A DNA stretch of 64,000 nucleotides from UBA11090 sp035560555 (GTDB lineage: Bacteria; Spirochaetota; Spirochaetia; Treponematales; Rectinemataceae), in NCBI GenBank assembly GCA_035560555.1, contig DATMZF010000013.1, positions 57,488 through 121,487 of the forward strand. The letters are read 5' to 3'. Shown here piece by piece: positions 33,490-42,084 of this stretch (the stretch's first letter is position 1; each line of letters opens with the position of its first letter). Under the pieces are notes generated by a model. That model was not told the origin of the DNA. It saw only the letters and a program-made list of their open reading frames with translations, and ran no database searches. A program made the position numbers and the translations under genes.

Positions 33490-34422
33490 CTACACATGGT
33501 TGCGCGGATCGGACGCGTCGGCGAAGGCGTTGCCGAGAACGTAGAAGGATATCGTGATGATTGACAGCACGATCGTGGGGAATATCAGCTGGTACCTGAG
33601 CTCCGGCGACATCATTATGAGCCTGCCCTCGTTGACCAGGTTCCCGAGGGAGGGGATGCTCACCGGCAGTCCGAGACCGATGTAGGTGAGGAAAACTTCC
33701 CAGCCGATGGTTCCGGGAATGGAAAGCGCCGTCTGCAGCATTATCACCGACACGAGGTAGGGCAGAAGGTTCCTTCCAATAACCCTGCCCGTCGGGGTGC
33801 CGAGACAGCGCGACGCGAGGTTGTATTCCCTGTCCCTGATGATGACGATCTGGTTTCGCACGAAGCGGGCAAGGCCAAGCCAGCCCGTTATGCACATCGC
33901 GATGATCATGGTCCTGAATCCGGGCCGGAGAATATAGGCCATCAAAAGCAGGATGATCGTCGTGGGTATGTTGTTGAGGACGTTGTACACTTCCGTCATC
34001 ACCCTGTCGAGCTTCCGCACATAGCCCCAGAGGGCTCCGTACGTGATGCCCACCAGCATCTCGAAGAATCCCACGACGAGGCCGATGAGGAGGCTCGTTC
34101 TCGTGCCGCTCCAGATGCGCGCCCAAAGATCCTGGCCTATGGAGTTGGTCCCGAACCAGAAGGTGGAATCCGGCGGGCGGTTGCGCATCTGGACATTTGT
34201 GGCGGGATCGATGTTGATCTTCGTCGGCGAATGCTGTCCCGGGATGAGTGGCTGGACGAAGGTGAACAGAAGAACAACAAAAAGCACGACCAAGAGGATG
34301 AAGGCCATCCTGTTCTTGAGAAAAACCTTTACGGTGGACCGCCAATACGAGTAATCGGAATATCCGATGCGTTCCGAGGCGTTTTCATCGAAGTCGGCGA
34401 ATTCGAAAAGCGGGTCGCTCAT
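33490..34422 (-). CDS. oppC: Peptide ABC transporter permease OppC
   Basis: A 310-residue inner-membrane permease with an N-terminal membrane segment (MAFILLVVLFVVLLFTF) and a five-segment permease core; the lead-in FGTNSIGQDLWARIWSGTR is typical of OppC/DppC. The coupling-loop region is around ASRCLGTPTGRVIGRNLLP. It overlaps oppB by 4 bp (ATGA) and has GGGAGGG upstream of the ATG. Confidence 0.94.
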   Translation of the reverse strand: MSDPLFEFADFDENASERIGYSDYSYWRSTVKVFLKNRMAFILLVVLFVVLLFTFVQPLIPGQHSPTKINIDPATNVQMRNRPPDSTFWFGTNSIGQDLWARIWSGTRTSLLIGLVVGFFEMLVGITYGALWGYVRKLDRVMTEVYNVLNNIPTTIILLLMAYILRPGFRTMIIAMCITGWLGLARFVRNQIVIIRDREYNLASRCLGTPTGRVIGRNLLPYLVSVIMLQTALSIPGTIGWEVFLTYIGLGLPVSIPSLGNLVNEGRLIMMSPELRYQLIFPTIVLSIITISFYVLGNAFADASDPRNHV

Positions 34423-35363
34423 CGCGAACCCTCCCCTTTTACGAGTTTTATCCTCGGATCGAACATAGCCATGAGAATATCGCCGAGGAAAAGGCCGATA
34501 ATTCCAACCGACGAAAAGATGAGGACGAGAGCCTGAACCATGGGGTTGTCCTGACGTTGAATGACATCGACAAGGAGTCCGCCCATGCCAGGAATGGAAT
34601 AAAGCGATTCGATATAGATCGATCCGGCGATAGTCGAAAGTATCGCGGCGGGCAGATACTGCGCCATGGGGACGAAGGCGTTTCGCATAACGTGGCGCAC
34701 CATGATGAGCTTTTCGGGCAGCCCCTTCGCCCTGGCGAGCTTTATGTAATCTTTGTTGAGTTCGTCGACCATATAGCGCCGTATCCACATCGCGTAGCCC
34801 GCTATGCCGCCCAACGACAATGAAATGGCCGGCAGTATCCAGCTTTTTACGCGGTATTTGTCGAAAAGAATGGGAAGATTGAAGAGACTGGTGCCGTACA
34901 GCTGAATGAAGAGGAGATAGACGGCCGAAGGCATCGCGTTGATCAGCACGATATAGGCCGTGCCCGCCTTGTCCAGGGTCCGCCCTTTCTTCCTCGCCAT
35001 GAATACGCCCAGGGAAAGGCCCGCGACCAGCGCCAGGAGGGTGGCGAAAATTCCGAAAAACATCGAATAGGGGATTCTGGGGGCGATGACTTCGGTGACG
35101 GGCACGTCCCGACGGTAGATGATGGAAGTGCCTAAATCGCCCCGCGAGAGTTTTGCGTAAAAATTGCCCAGCTGGGCATACCAGGGATCGAGCAGGCCCA
35201 TACGGTCGAGGGCGGCGACCTTCTGCTCTTCGGAAAGCTTGTCGTAACCCTCGGCGAAATATCCTTCCAGGGGGAGAAGGCGCATCAGCAGAAATACGAG
35301 CGACACGACGATGAAGAGCGTGACGAGCGACTGAGAAAACCGCTTAAGGATATATCGGATCAT
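34419..35363 (-). CDS. oppB: Peptide ABC transporter permease OppB
   Basis: A 314-residue permease with six membrane segments. It begins MIRYILKRFSQSLVTLFIV and has the family lead-in GDLGTSIIYRRDVPVTEVI and the coupling-loop region KLARAKGLPEKLIMVRHVMR. It forms the translocation pore with OppC. Confidence 0.95.
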   Translation of the reverse strand: MIRYILKRFSQSLVTLFIVVSLVFLLMRLLPLEGYFAEGYDKLSEEQKVAALDRMGLLDPWYAQLGNFYAKLSRGDLGTSIIYRRDVPVTEVIAPRIPYSMFFGIFATLLALVAGLSLGVFMARKKGRTLDKAGTAYIVLINAMPSAVYLLFIQLYGTSLFNLPILFDKYRVKSWILPAISLSLGGIAGYAMWIRRYMVDELNKDYIKLARAKGLPEKLIMVRHVMRNAFVPMAQYLPAAILSTIAGSIYIESLYSIPGMGGLLVDVIQRQDNPMVQALVLIFSSVGIIGLFLGDILMAMFDPRIKLVKGEGSR

Positions 35364-35386
35364 TGAATCTCCGCGATCTTCAATCG

Positions 35387-35416
35387 GAGAAGGGCGGGGA
35401 TCACCCCGCCCTTCTC
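35387..35416 (-). other. Strong hairpin between oppA and oppB
   Basis: A perfect 13-bp stem (GAGAAGGGCGGGG with CCCCGCCCTTCTC) and 4-base loop, with no T-run on the minus strand. It is suited to stabilising the oppA message or limiting transcription into oppBCDF. Confidence 0.8.
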
Positions 35417-35443
35417 TCGATCATGACGTAAAAACCATGCTGC

Positions 35444-37270
35444 TCAGTATTTGGATTTCTTGAGGGCTTCTTCGCGCTCCGCGTCCCATGCGGCCTTCAT
35501 CTTGTTGTAGGCCTCGGTGGAGAGCGGTTTCTGCATGACAGTCTGTCCCTTGAATTTCAGGGTGGAAGTGCCGAAAGGCGCGAAGGGATAGGAGAAGGGT
35601 TCGAGCTTGGATGCCGTGAAACCGCCGCCGCCGATCGCGTAAGGTATGACGAAAGCTTCGTCGATGAAATAGGCTTCGGCCTTGGCGAAGAGTTCGTAGC
35701 GCTTCGCGATATTGACGACTTCGGCCTTAGCCGCGTCCACCATGTTCTCATAGACCGATTTGCCGTTAGCCTGGGCGTATCCGACCGCTTTCTCAGGCCA
35801 GTTATAGTTGGATCCGGTGATGAAGGGATCGGTGTAGGTCTCCGGATCGGCATAGTCCGGACCCCAGTTGCATTCAAGAATCGCGTAGTTACCTTTGCGT
35901 CGGGTGGCGCCGAGGAAGCCCGTGGCGGGGAAGGAGACGGGAATCACGTCGATGAAATCATTGCCGAGAAGATTTTCCAGCTGCTGTTCGACGACCTGGG
36001 CGCGATTCGTCCAGTCCGACATGCCGGCGTTGTAGGGCATCATGATCTTGACGGGGAATTTCGCCGTGCCGGCCAATTCCGCCATAGCCTTGGCCTTGAA
36101 CCCGGCGGCCAGGATTTTATTGAAGGAATCGGCTTTCGCGACCTTGGCCAGATCGGCCATATCGACATAGTCCTTTCCGGAAGCGTTGACGAAGTTGCGC
36201 GGGGTGATCGTGTTCTGGAGCCTGCGTTCCGGCGCGTAAGGCTCCGAGGTGAGCATGGCCGCGCGCTTGTCCAGCGCGTGGAAAAGGGCTTTCCTGAAAT
36301 TCTTGTTGTTGACGGCGACCTTCCAGTTGTCGGGGTCGTACTGCGCGTCGAAGGTGGCGTTGAAGTTGAGCGCGTAGAAGTAGGTGTAGGAGTTGGTCAC
36401 CAAAGGCCTAATTATGGCTTTCTTGGCCGGGTCCTTCATCCAGGAATCGATGAGAGAGCTCGGAATCGAAATGATGGAAGATATTTCGCCTCTGAGGAAA
36501 AGCTCGGGACCGAGGGTTCCCGATTCCTTGTTGTACTTGTAAATCAAGCGGCGGATGTACACGTGCTCCTTGTCCCAGTACTTGTCATTGCGCACGAGGG
36601 TGCGGCCTACCTGGGGCTCGAAGGTTTCGATGATGTACGCGCCATTGTACAGGATAGTCTTGTTGTCGGTGCCGAAGCGGGTTCCGGCTTTCTCGATGAA
36701 TTGGCCGTTCGCGGGCAGGAAGCAGACATAGGTGAGCATGCTGAGGAAATAGGGAACCGGCTTCTCGAGCGTGTACTGGAGCGTATATTTGTCGAGAGCC
36801 TTGACGCCGACCTGGCTGAAATCCGTCACTTTCCCTTCGAAAAACGCCTTGCCGTTCTTGATCACCGTATAAGCGATATTGGCGGTGAGGGAAGCGTTCT
36901 TCTTATCGAAAAGATATCGCGCGGCGTCGACCCAGTCCTGGGCGACGACTTCGGCGTAATCCTTGCCCTTGTTGTCGACCCATTTCACGCCCTTGCGCAG
37001 GGTAAAGGTCCATGTCTTGCCGTCGGCTGAATTCGTCCAATCGGTGGCGAGAGAGGGGACGAGAACCCCATACTTGTCGTATTCAACGAGGCCATCCAGG
37101 ACGTTCGCGATCATCTCGTGCTCGTTCGTACCGGCGGTGACGAGGTAATTCAAGGTCGTGAGTTCGCCCGAATACACCTGATAGTAATCCTCGGACTTTG
37201 GTGCCGCGCCCGCGACTGTTGCGGCGAGAAGCAGTGCTGCGGCAAGACAGAAAGAAAATGATCGTTTCAT
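35444..37270 (-). CDS. oppA: Oligopeptide-binding protein OppA
   Basis: A 608-residue SBP family 5 protein. The N-terminal MKRSFSFCLAAALLLAATVA is a signal peptide (cut near AGAA; no clear lipobox). The body has the family elements LATDWTNSADGKTWTFTLRKGVKW and FRKALFHALDKRA. It binds peptides outside the membrane for OppBCDF. The ATG at 37270 has GGAG upstream. It is the promoter-proximal gene of the operon and separated from oppB by a hairpin. Confidence 0.95.
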   Translation of the reverse strand: MKRSFSFCLAAALLLAATVAGAAPKSEDYYQVYSGELTTLNYLVTAGTNEHEMIANVLDGLVEYDKYGVLVPSLATDWTNSADGKTWTFTLRKGVKWVDNKGKDYAEVVAQDWVDAARYLFDKKNASLTANIAYTVIKNGKAFFEGKVTDFSQVGVKALDKYTLQYTLEKPVPYFLSMLTYVCFLPANGQFIEKAGTRFGTDNKTILYNGAYIIETFEPQVGRTLVRNDKYWDKEHVYIRRLIYKYNKESGTLGPELFLRGEISSIISIPSSLIDSWMKDPAKKAIIRPLVTNSYTYFYALNFNATFDAQYDPDNWKVAVNNKNFRKALFHALDKRAAMLTSEPYAPERRLQNTITPRNFVNASGKDYVDMADLAKVAKADSFNKILAAGFKAKAMAELAGTAKFPVKIMMPYNAGMSDWTNRAQVVEQQLENLLGNDFIDVIPVSFPATGFLGATRRKGNYAILECNWGPDYADPETYTDPFITGSNYNWPEKAVGYAQANGKSVYENMVDAAKAEVVNIAKRYELFAKAEAYFIDEAFVIPYAIGGGGFTASKLEPFSYPFAPFGTSTLKFKGQTVMQKPLSTEAYNKMKAAWDAEREEALKKSKY

Positions 37271-37328
37271 CCGCCTATCTCCATATGCCTCGTGATGTCG
37301 AAAAACCGCCAGCGACGCTGGTAATTTT

Positions 37329-37357
37329 ATTATTCCACCGATTGGGGGCAGAGTCAA
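37329..37357 (-). promoter_or_regulatory. Promoter of the opp operon
   Basis: TTGACT (37352-37357) and AATAAT (37329-37334) on the minus strand, 17 bp apart, about 60 bp upstream of oppA. Confidence 0.75.
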
Positions 37358-37420
37358 ACACAGATTCTTGGCTATAGAAACATTTTTCAGGGGGCCGGCC
37401 AGCGGGCTCGCGAATGAAAA

Positions 37421-37828
37421 TTAGGCGCCGCACTTCCTTATGATCACGGGGAGCGAGTCGTATTTCCTGCTTTTCTGCAACAGGGCGCCCAGAGCCAGCG
37501 TCACGGCAAACGAGACGCCCGCGCATATGACCGCGGGAGCCTCCGTCGTTGTTGGGAAAAAGAGGCGGCCGAGGCCGTAGCCCGCGAAGAGAGCCACCAG
37601 CGGCAGGCCGAGGATCCAGAAAGCGCCTTTGGCCTGTTCGGATCCGGAAATCTCGATCTCCACCTCGTCGCCTTCGATCACATCGATGCCATGGGCATTG
37701 TAGCTCTGGAGGTCGCTGCGTCCATTCTTGCAACTGTTGTTGACGCAGGACGCGCAGCCGTCGTGCATCGCGATGGCCACGTTGACTAACTTACCGTTTA
37801 TTTTCTTGACTGTCGCCGTCTCTCTCAT
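37421..37828 (-). CDS. RseC/MucC-family membrane protein
   Basis: A 135-residue protein of the SoxR-reducing/RseC family. An N-terminal domain with HDGCASCVNNSCK (three clustered cysteines) precedes two membrane segments (GAFWILGLPLVALFAGYGLG and AVICAGVSFAVTLALGALL). In other bacteria RseC works with Rnf-type complexes to keep iron-sulfur regulators reduced. The ATG at 37828 follows AAGGAG, so the gene really overlaps the YmdB-like gene by 38 bp. No rnf genes are in the window. Confidence 0.82.
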   Translation of the reverse strand: MRETATVKKINGKLVNVAIAMHDGCASCVNNSCKNGRSDLQSYNAHGIDVIEGDEVEIEISGSEQAKGAFWILGLPLVALFAGYGLGRLFFPTTTEAPAVICAGVSFAVTLALGALLQKSRKYDSLPVIIRKCGA

Positions 37829-38624
37829 CGATCATCTCCTTGCAGGGTATCCGGAAGCTTTCCATGCATTCGGCCATGCCTGAATCGCCTATCCGGAAAA
37901 AGCAGCCCTGAACCTCCAGTCCCAGCGTCCCATCGCCTTCCCAGACGCGGACGGCCGTCATGAATTCCTTCACGCGGGCATCGGGGTTCATGCCTCCCAC
38001 CGATAATATACTGCCGGTACGCCCGCAATCGGTAAGGGCGGCCGTGCCATTTTTCATCACGCGGGCGTCCGCGGTGAGCGCCTTGCAGTGACTCCCCACG
38101 ATAGCGGAAACCCGCCCATCGATATAGCTCGAAAGCGTGAGCTTTTCCGCCGTCGTGGAGGCGTGAAAATCCACAACGATGGCCTTCGTGTCGGAACCTA
38201 TCCTCTCGAGGATGTGATCTATGACGGGAAAGGGATTTTCCGCGTGCACTCGTGGAAATCCTGCTTGTCCAAGCAGGGACAGAACCGCGATCTTTCCGGC
38301 CGGGGTCTGGAAAATTCTCCAGCCCCTGCCTGGATTCTCGTAGGGATAATTCGCCGGGCGCAGCACCCAGCCAGCCTTCGGATAGAATTCGGTCATATCT
38401 ATCTTGTAGTAGGCGCAGTCGCCAACCGTGAGGCAATCGATGCCCAGCTTGCGTAGGTAGACGGCATGCTGAACGCCGAGGCCGGCGCCGCCGGTCGCCG
38501 AATCGGCGTCGGCTATCATGAAATCGGGCTTAAATCGGGCTTTGATCTCGGACAAGGTGGACTTGAGGGCGAAGACGCCGCTCTTGCCAACGATCTCGCC
38601 GATGAAAACTACATTGATGCTCAC
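37791..38624 (-). CDS. YmdB-like metallophosphoesterase with altered metal site
   Basis: A 277-residue protein of the YmdB/TIGR00282 family, which includes cyclic-AMP-type phosphodiesterases. Several metal ligands differ from the canonical set: IGEIVG where IGDIVG is usual, ADADSATGG where ANGENAAGG is usual, GDC where GNH is usual, and GSHCKALTAD where GTHTHVQTAD is usual. The His in VVDFHASTTAEK is kept. Activity may be changed or lost. Start is GTG at 38624 with no ribosome-binding site and a -10-like box six bases upstream. It overlaps the RseC-like gene. Confidence 0.82.
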   Translation of the reverse strand: MSINVVFIGEIVGKSGVFALKSTLSEIKARFKPDFMIADADSATGGAGLGVQHAVYLRKLGIDCLTVGDCAYYKIDMTEFYPKAGWVLRPANYPYENPGRGWRIFQTPAGKIAVLSLLGQAGFPRVHAENPFPVIDHILERIGSDTKAIVVDFHASTTAEKLTLSSYIDGRVSAIVGSHCKALTADARVMKNGTAALTDCGRTGSILSVGGMNPDARVKEFMTAVRVWEGDGTLGLEVQGCFFRIGDSGMAECMESFRIPCKEMIDERDGDSQENKR

Positions 38625-38630
38625 GTTTTT

Positions 38631-38660
38631 ACTCTACAGGGAAGCGAAGGTTTTATGCAA
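38631..38660 (-). promoter_or_regulatory. Promoter close to the YmdB-like start
   Basis: TAGAGT (38631-38636) and TTGCAT (38655-38660), 18 bp apart on the minus strand; six bases separate the -10 from the GTG start. Confidence 0.4.
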
Positions 38661-38663
38661 TCA

Positions 38664-38694
38664 GGAGATCGGCGCTCAAGGCAAGCCGATCTCC
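38664..38694 (-). other. Hairpin after the dCMP deaminase gene
   Basis: GGAGATCGGC pairs with GCCGATCTCC around 11 bases. There is no T-run beyond a few scattered bases, so it may be a weak terminator or processing site separating the deaminase gene from the YmdB-like gene. Confidence 0.4.
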
Positions 38695-38705
38695 CGCGAC
38701 TGAGG

Positions 38706-39197
38706 TCATTGGTTGTTGTACTTCTGTACTTCGTCGAACACATATTCCAGAGCGATACCGGCCGTCCCGAACATTTCCTCGCTCTCGGCCCCGTCATGGT
38801 AACGCCGTTCGCAGATGACCCTGACAATTCCGCAGTTGATGATCATCATGGCGCAGGTCCGACAGGGGGTCATGCGGCAATAGAGAGTGGCACCTTGTAT
38901 CGCGACACCCCTGCGGGCGGCCTGGCAGATGGCGTTCTGCTCGGCGTGGACGGTCCGAACGCAGTGCTGCGTGACCGTTCCATCCTCATGGATGAGTTTC
39001 TTGAGCTGATGGCCTACCTCGTCGCAATGAGGCAGGCCGCTGGGGGCGCCGACATAGCCGGTGGCCAGTATCTGGTTATCCTTGGCGATGACGCAGCCCG
39101 ATCTTCCCCTGTCGCAGGTCGCCCTCTTGGCGATGGCGTTGCAGACTTCCATGAAGTATTCATCCCAGGTGGGTCTCTTGTATTCCATTTCGGTCAT
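38706..39197 (-). CDS. dCMP deaminase (ComEB-like)
   Basis: A 163-residue cytidine/deoxycytidylate deaminase. The zinc motifs are VHAEQN (His ligand and catalytic Glu) and TPCRTC (two Cys ligands); the N-terminal KRPTWDEYFMEV and GYVGAPSGLPHCDEVG are typical of dCMP deaminase. It would make dUMP for thymidylate synthesis. Preceded by GAGGG. Confidence 0.93.
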   Translation of the reverse strand: MTEMEYKRPTWDEYFMEVCNAIAKRATCDRGRSGCVIAKDNQILATGYVGAPSGLPHCDEVGHQLKKLIHEDGTVTQHCVRTVHAEQNAICQAARRGVAIQGATLYCRMTPCRTCAMMIINCGIVRVICERRYHDGAESEEMFGTAGIALEYVFDEVQKYNNQ

Positions 39198-39343
39198 TCA
39201 ATTCCCTCGCTTTTCGTCTTGGCATCATTGCCCGCAAAGATCACCCAGTCAAGGCCTGGCAAAAACGTGTCGGGAGATACTGTGGATCTTTCATCGGCCT
39301 TCTTTTTCTGATATGGTAACCCTGCTTTATCGCGGAGGTAATA

Positions 39344-40366
39344 ATGAAAAGATTCCACAGACTGATAGTCGCGCTGGCTCTCCTGTCCACCGCTTCAAGC
39401 TTGGCTTCCTGCCAGACCAAGGACAGGCCCGACGGGCTCTACGCCATCCTCGAGACCACAAAGGGCGATATCGTGCTTTCACTCGAGTACGAAAAAACCC
39501 CGCTCACAGTCGGCAATTTCGTCGGTCTCGCCGAAGGCAAGCTCAACGCGACCAAGGGGAAACCTTTTTACGACGGCATCGTCTTCCATAGAGTGGAGCC
39601 CGGCTTCGTCATCCAGGGCGGCGACCCTCTCGGCAACGGCACGGGAGGCCCGGGCTACAAGTTCCCCGATGAATTCTCCCCCGAACTCAAGCATGAGGGC
39701 CCAGGCATAATCTCCATGGCCAACGCCGGCCCCAACACAAACGGAAGCCAGTTCTTCATCACCCTCGGCGCCGCCGCGTGGCTCGATGGAAAACACTCCG
39801 TGTTCGGAAAAGTCGTGGAAGGGATGGATGTCGTGAATTCCATCGCCGTGGGCGACGCCATAAAAAAAGTGCGCGTCGAGCGGGTAGGCGCCGGAGCGAA
39901 AGCCTTCGATGTATCGCAGAAAGCGTGGGATGAGAGGCTTAGCGCCTCCTATGCGGCTCTACGGTCGGCGGCCCAGGCGAAACAGGAATCGGACGCGGCA
40001 ACCATTTCCGCAAAATGGCCCGACATGGTCAAGGACGAAAACGGCATTTTCCAGAAAATGGTCCGAAAGGGTTTTGGCGAAGTGCCGGCCAAAGGAGACA
40101 GCGTTTCGGTGATCTACAAAGGCATGCTGCTCGATGGAACGGTTTTCGACCAATCGGCCCTCTCGGGTGGCCCCTTCAAGTTCCGCGTCGGAACCGGCGA
40201 AATTATCGAAGGCTGGGACAAGGTCGTTTCCACCATGCGCAAGGGAGAAAAACGGCTTGTCGTAATCCCTCCCGAACTCGCCTACGGCTCCTCCGGCATC
40301 AGCGGCGTCATTCCCGCCGACGCCTACCTCGTCTTCGAGATGGAGCTGACCTCCATATCGAAGTGA
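39344..40366 (+). CDS. Lipoprotein with fused cyclophilin and FKBP prolyl isomerase domains
   Basis: A 340-residue protein. A lipoprotein signal ends in SLASC (lipobox). A cyclophilin domain follows (about 30-190: FYDGIVFHRVEPGFVIQGGD, SQFFITLG, HSVFGKV), then a linker, then an FKBP domain (about 250-338: YKGMLLDGTVFDQS, IIEGWDKV, IPPELAYGSSG). Both catalytic cores look intact. It should catalyse prolyl isomerisation in the envelope. Two-family immunophilins are known but uncommon. GGAGGT precedes the ATG. Confidence 0.93.
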   Translation: MKRFHRLIVALALLSTASSLASCQTKDRPDGLYAILETTKGDIVLSLEYEKTPLTVGNFVGLAEGKLNATKGKPFYDGIVFHRVEPGFVIQGGDPLGNGTGGPGYKFPDEFSPELKHEGPGIISMANAGPNTNGSQFFITLGAAAWLDGKHSVFGKVVEGMDVVNSIAVGDAIKKVRVERVGAGAKAFDVSQKAWDERLSASYAALRSAAQAKQESDAATISAKWPDMVKDENGIFQKMVRKGFGEVPAKGDSVSVIYKGMLLDGTVFDQSALSGGPFKFRVGTGEIIEGWDKVVSTMRKGEKRLVVIPPELAYGSSGISGVIPADAYLVFEMELTSISK

Positions 40367-40371
40367 CATTC

Positions 40372-40399
40372 ACGGCGCGGCTCGATCCGCGCCGTTTTT
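40372..40399 (+). terminator. Intrinsic terminator after the cyclophilin-FKBP gene
   Basis: ACGGCGCGG, loop CTCGAT, CCGCGCCGT followed by TTTT; it starts 6 bp after the stop codon. The stretch 40400-40620 holds no gene that I can see. Confidence 0.85.
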
Positions 40400-40635
40400 A
40401 TGTCCCCCTTCGTTTTGATACGCGAATCCGCCATTAGAGTTTTTAGAGATTTTGGTCTAAATTACATTACCTCCCCCATAACTACGCCGATTGGAGATAT
40501 TGGAGAAAAACACCCGCAATTCATCCAATAAACTCATGGCCCATCATCGATCCAAGCCTTAAAACAGAACCTCAAACCATACATCAGACTCCCTCCTCGT
40601 ATATTATTTAAGTATAGGATAGACGAGGAGAGAGA

Positions 40636-41211
40636 ATGAAAAGATTTTTGAGACTGGCAGTCTTCACGGCACTCGCCCTGGCGACGCTGACTGGAACCTA
40701 CGCCCAACAAGCGTCCACCAGTAAAAGCGTTTCCATCCAGCTTGTGGCCGTGGTCCCCGCCATGCTCAAACTCTCCCTCGATTTCTCGACCGACACGACA
40801 ATCCAACTCAGTGGCTATATCCCCGGCAATGAAACCTACAGCGGCAACATTCGATCCGCCAGATCCGAAGGTTCAAGGTTCGAGATAAAGTCAGGCTCAA
40901 CCATCGACCTGGGCAACGCGCGGCTTTTCTCCAACCTGCGGTCTTCTTACTCGGTCAACGTGTACTCAGCCAACGGCGGTTCGCTCCGCGACCCCAGCGG
41001 CGCCGATAGCGCGGCCATTCCCTACCAGGTCTGCCTCGGGAACACGACCACCTCCGCTCGGGGCGGCACTTTCTCCTTCGCCGGCCCCGGAATGTCCACC
41101 ACGATGGAGGGTTCATCGCTCAGAGTCGCCCTGGTCATCAATAACGTTCCCCAGACCGCGTCGAGCGGTTTCTACTCGGACCAGCTCATGTTCTCCGTTT
41201 CCGCAAATTAA
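40636..41211 (+). CDS. Secreted protein, unknown
   Basis: A 191-residue protein with signal peptide (MKRFLRLAVFTALALATLTG to about TYAQ). The mature part is Ser/Thr-rich with alternating hydrophobic residues and probably all-beta, ending in QLMFSVSAN, similar in style to surface or fimbrial-type beta-sandwich proteins. I do not recognise a family. GAGGAGAGAG precedes the ATG and a good terminator follows, so it is monocistronic. Confidence 0.75.
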   Translation: MKRFLRLAVFTALALATLTGTYAQQASTSKSVSIQLVAVVPAMLKLSLDFSTDTTIQLSGYIPGNETYSGNIRSARSEGSRFEIKSGSTIDLGNARLFSNLRSSYSVNVYSANGGSLRDPSGADSAAIPYQVCLGNTTTSARGGTFSFAGPGMSTTMEGSSLRVALVINNVPQTASSGFYSDQLMFSVSAN

Positions 41212-41237
41212 GCGTCAGCCGATCATAGGCCTCCTTG

Positions 41238-41268
41238 GAGCAGACAAAGCGTTGTCTGCTCTTTTTTT
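41238..41268 (+). terminator. Intrinsic terminator
   Basis: GAGCAGACAA, loop AGCG, TTGTCTGCTC and seven T; a 10-bp perfect stem after the secreted-protein gene. Confidence 0.93.
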
Positions 41269-41407
41269 ATGGGTTCAGGGCGACAGCTTTTCCGGACCAA
41301 GGCGCGAAAACAAGGCGAATCGGGGACATCCATTGGCTGCGGCGCGAATCTTTGTTATTCTTTAGCGAGAATATTTGGCTGGCGCGGCGTGCGCGGGGAG
41401 GCATCCG

Positions 41408-41824
41408 GTGAAAAGCGAAGTAAGGACAACATGGAATGGCGGAATGGCATTTGAGGCCGACGTGAATGGCCACAAAGTGCTCATGGACTCGGCGGCGACC
41501 GATGGCGGACAGGATAGCGGCGCCAGGCCAAAACCCCTCCTTCTCGCCGCGCTTTCAGGATGCTCGGGCATGGATGTCGTCTCGATCCTCAAAAAGATGC
41601 GAGAGCCCTGCACATGGTTCGAGATGAGGGTGGAAGCCGACGGCAGGGAAGAACATCCGAGAAAGTACACGCGCGTCAAACTGACCTACCAATTCAAGAA
41701 AAACGACAACCTCAACCCCGACAACGTGAGGAAAGCCTGCGAACTCTCTCAGGATAAATACTGCGGCGTGAGCGCCATGCTCAGGGATAGCGCTCCTGTC
41801 GAATGGGAAATCGAATATATCTGA
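41408..41824 (+). CDS. OsmC-family thiol peroxidase-like protein
   Basis: A 138-residue OsmC/Ohr-family protein. Both redox cysteines are visible, in LSGCSGMDVV and in DKYCGVSAML. Members reduce organic hydroperoxides; this one is closer to the general OsmC group than to Ohr. Start is GTG at 41408, with GGGGAGG upstream; the frame extends back to 41375 without support. Confidence 0.88.
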   Translation: MKSEVRTTWNGGMAFEADVNGHKVLMDSAATDGGQDSGARPKPLLLAALSGCSGMDVVSILKKMREPCTWFEMRVEADGREEHPRKYTRVKLTYQFKKNDNLNPDNVRKACELSQDKYCGVSAMLRDSAPVEWEIEYI

Positions 41825-41898
41825 AGGGAAAAAGCGCGGGGAATAAAACCCGCGAGCTGGCCATTTTTGCCCGGGGTTCGTAATGTCGCGCGCGGGTA

Positions 41899-41927
41899 TT
41901 GAAAAAATGTGCCTTCTCCACTATACT
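41899..41927 (+). promoter_or_regulatory. Promoter of the EF-G gene
   Basis: TTGAAA (41899-41904) and TATACT (41922-41927) with a 17-bp spacer, leaving a leader of about 150 nt in which I see no known riboswitch. Confidence 0.75.
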
Positions 41928-42084
41928 GTAAGCAGGTAGCTGATTTTCTAATAAATGGGAACAAACCGCAGTTTTTTCTACAATCTCCCGCATCGTTATC
42001 AACAATGCTGCCAGGTACCGCTTCGAAACGCGAACGGCGCTTTGTGGCGCCCGCCATTCTATTGCAATGAGGTGAAGGCTCAAG

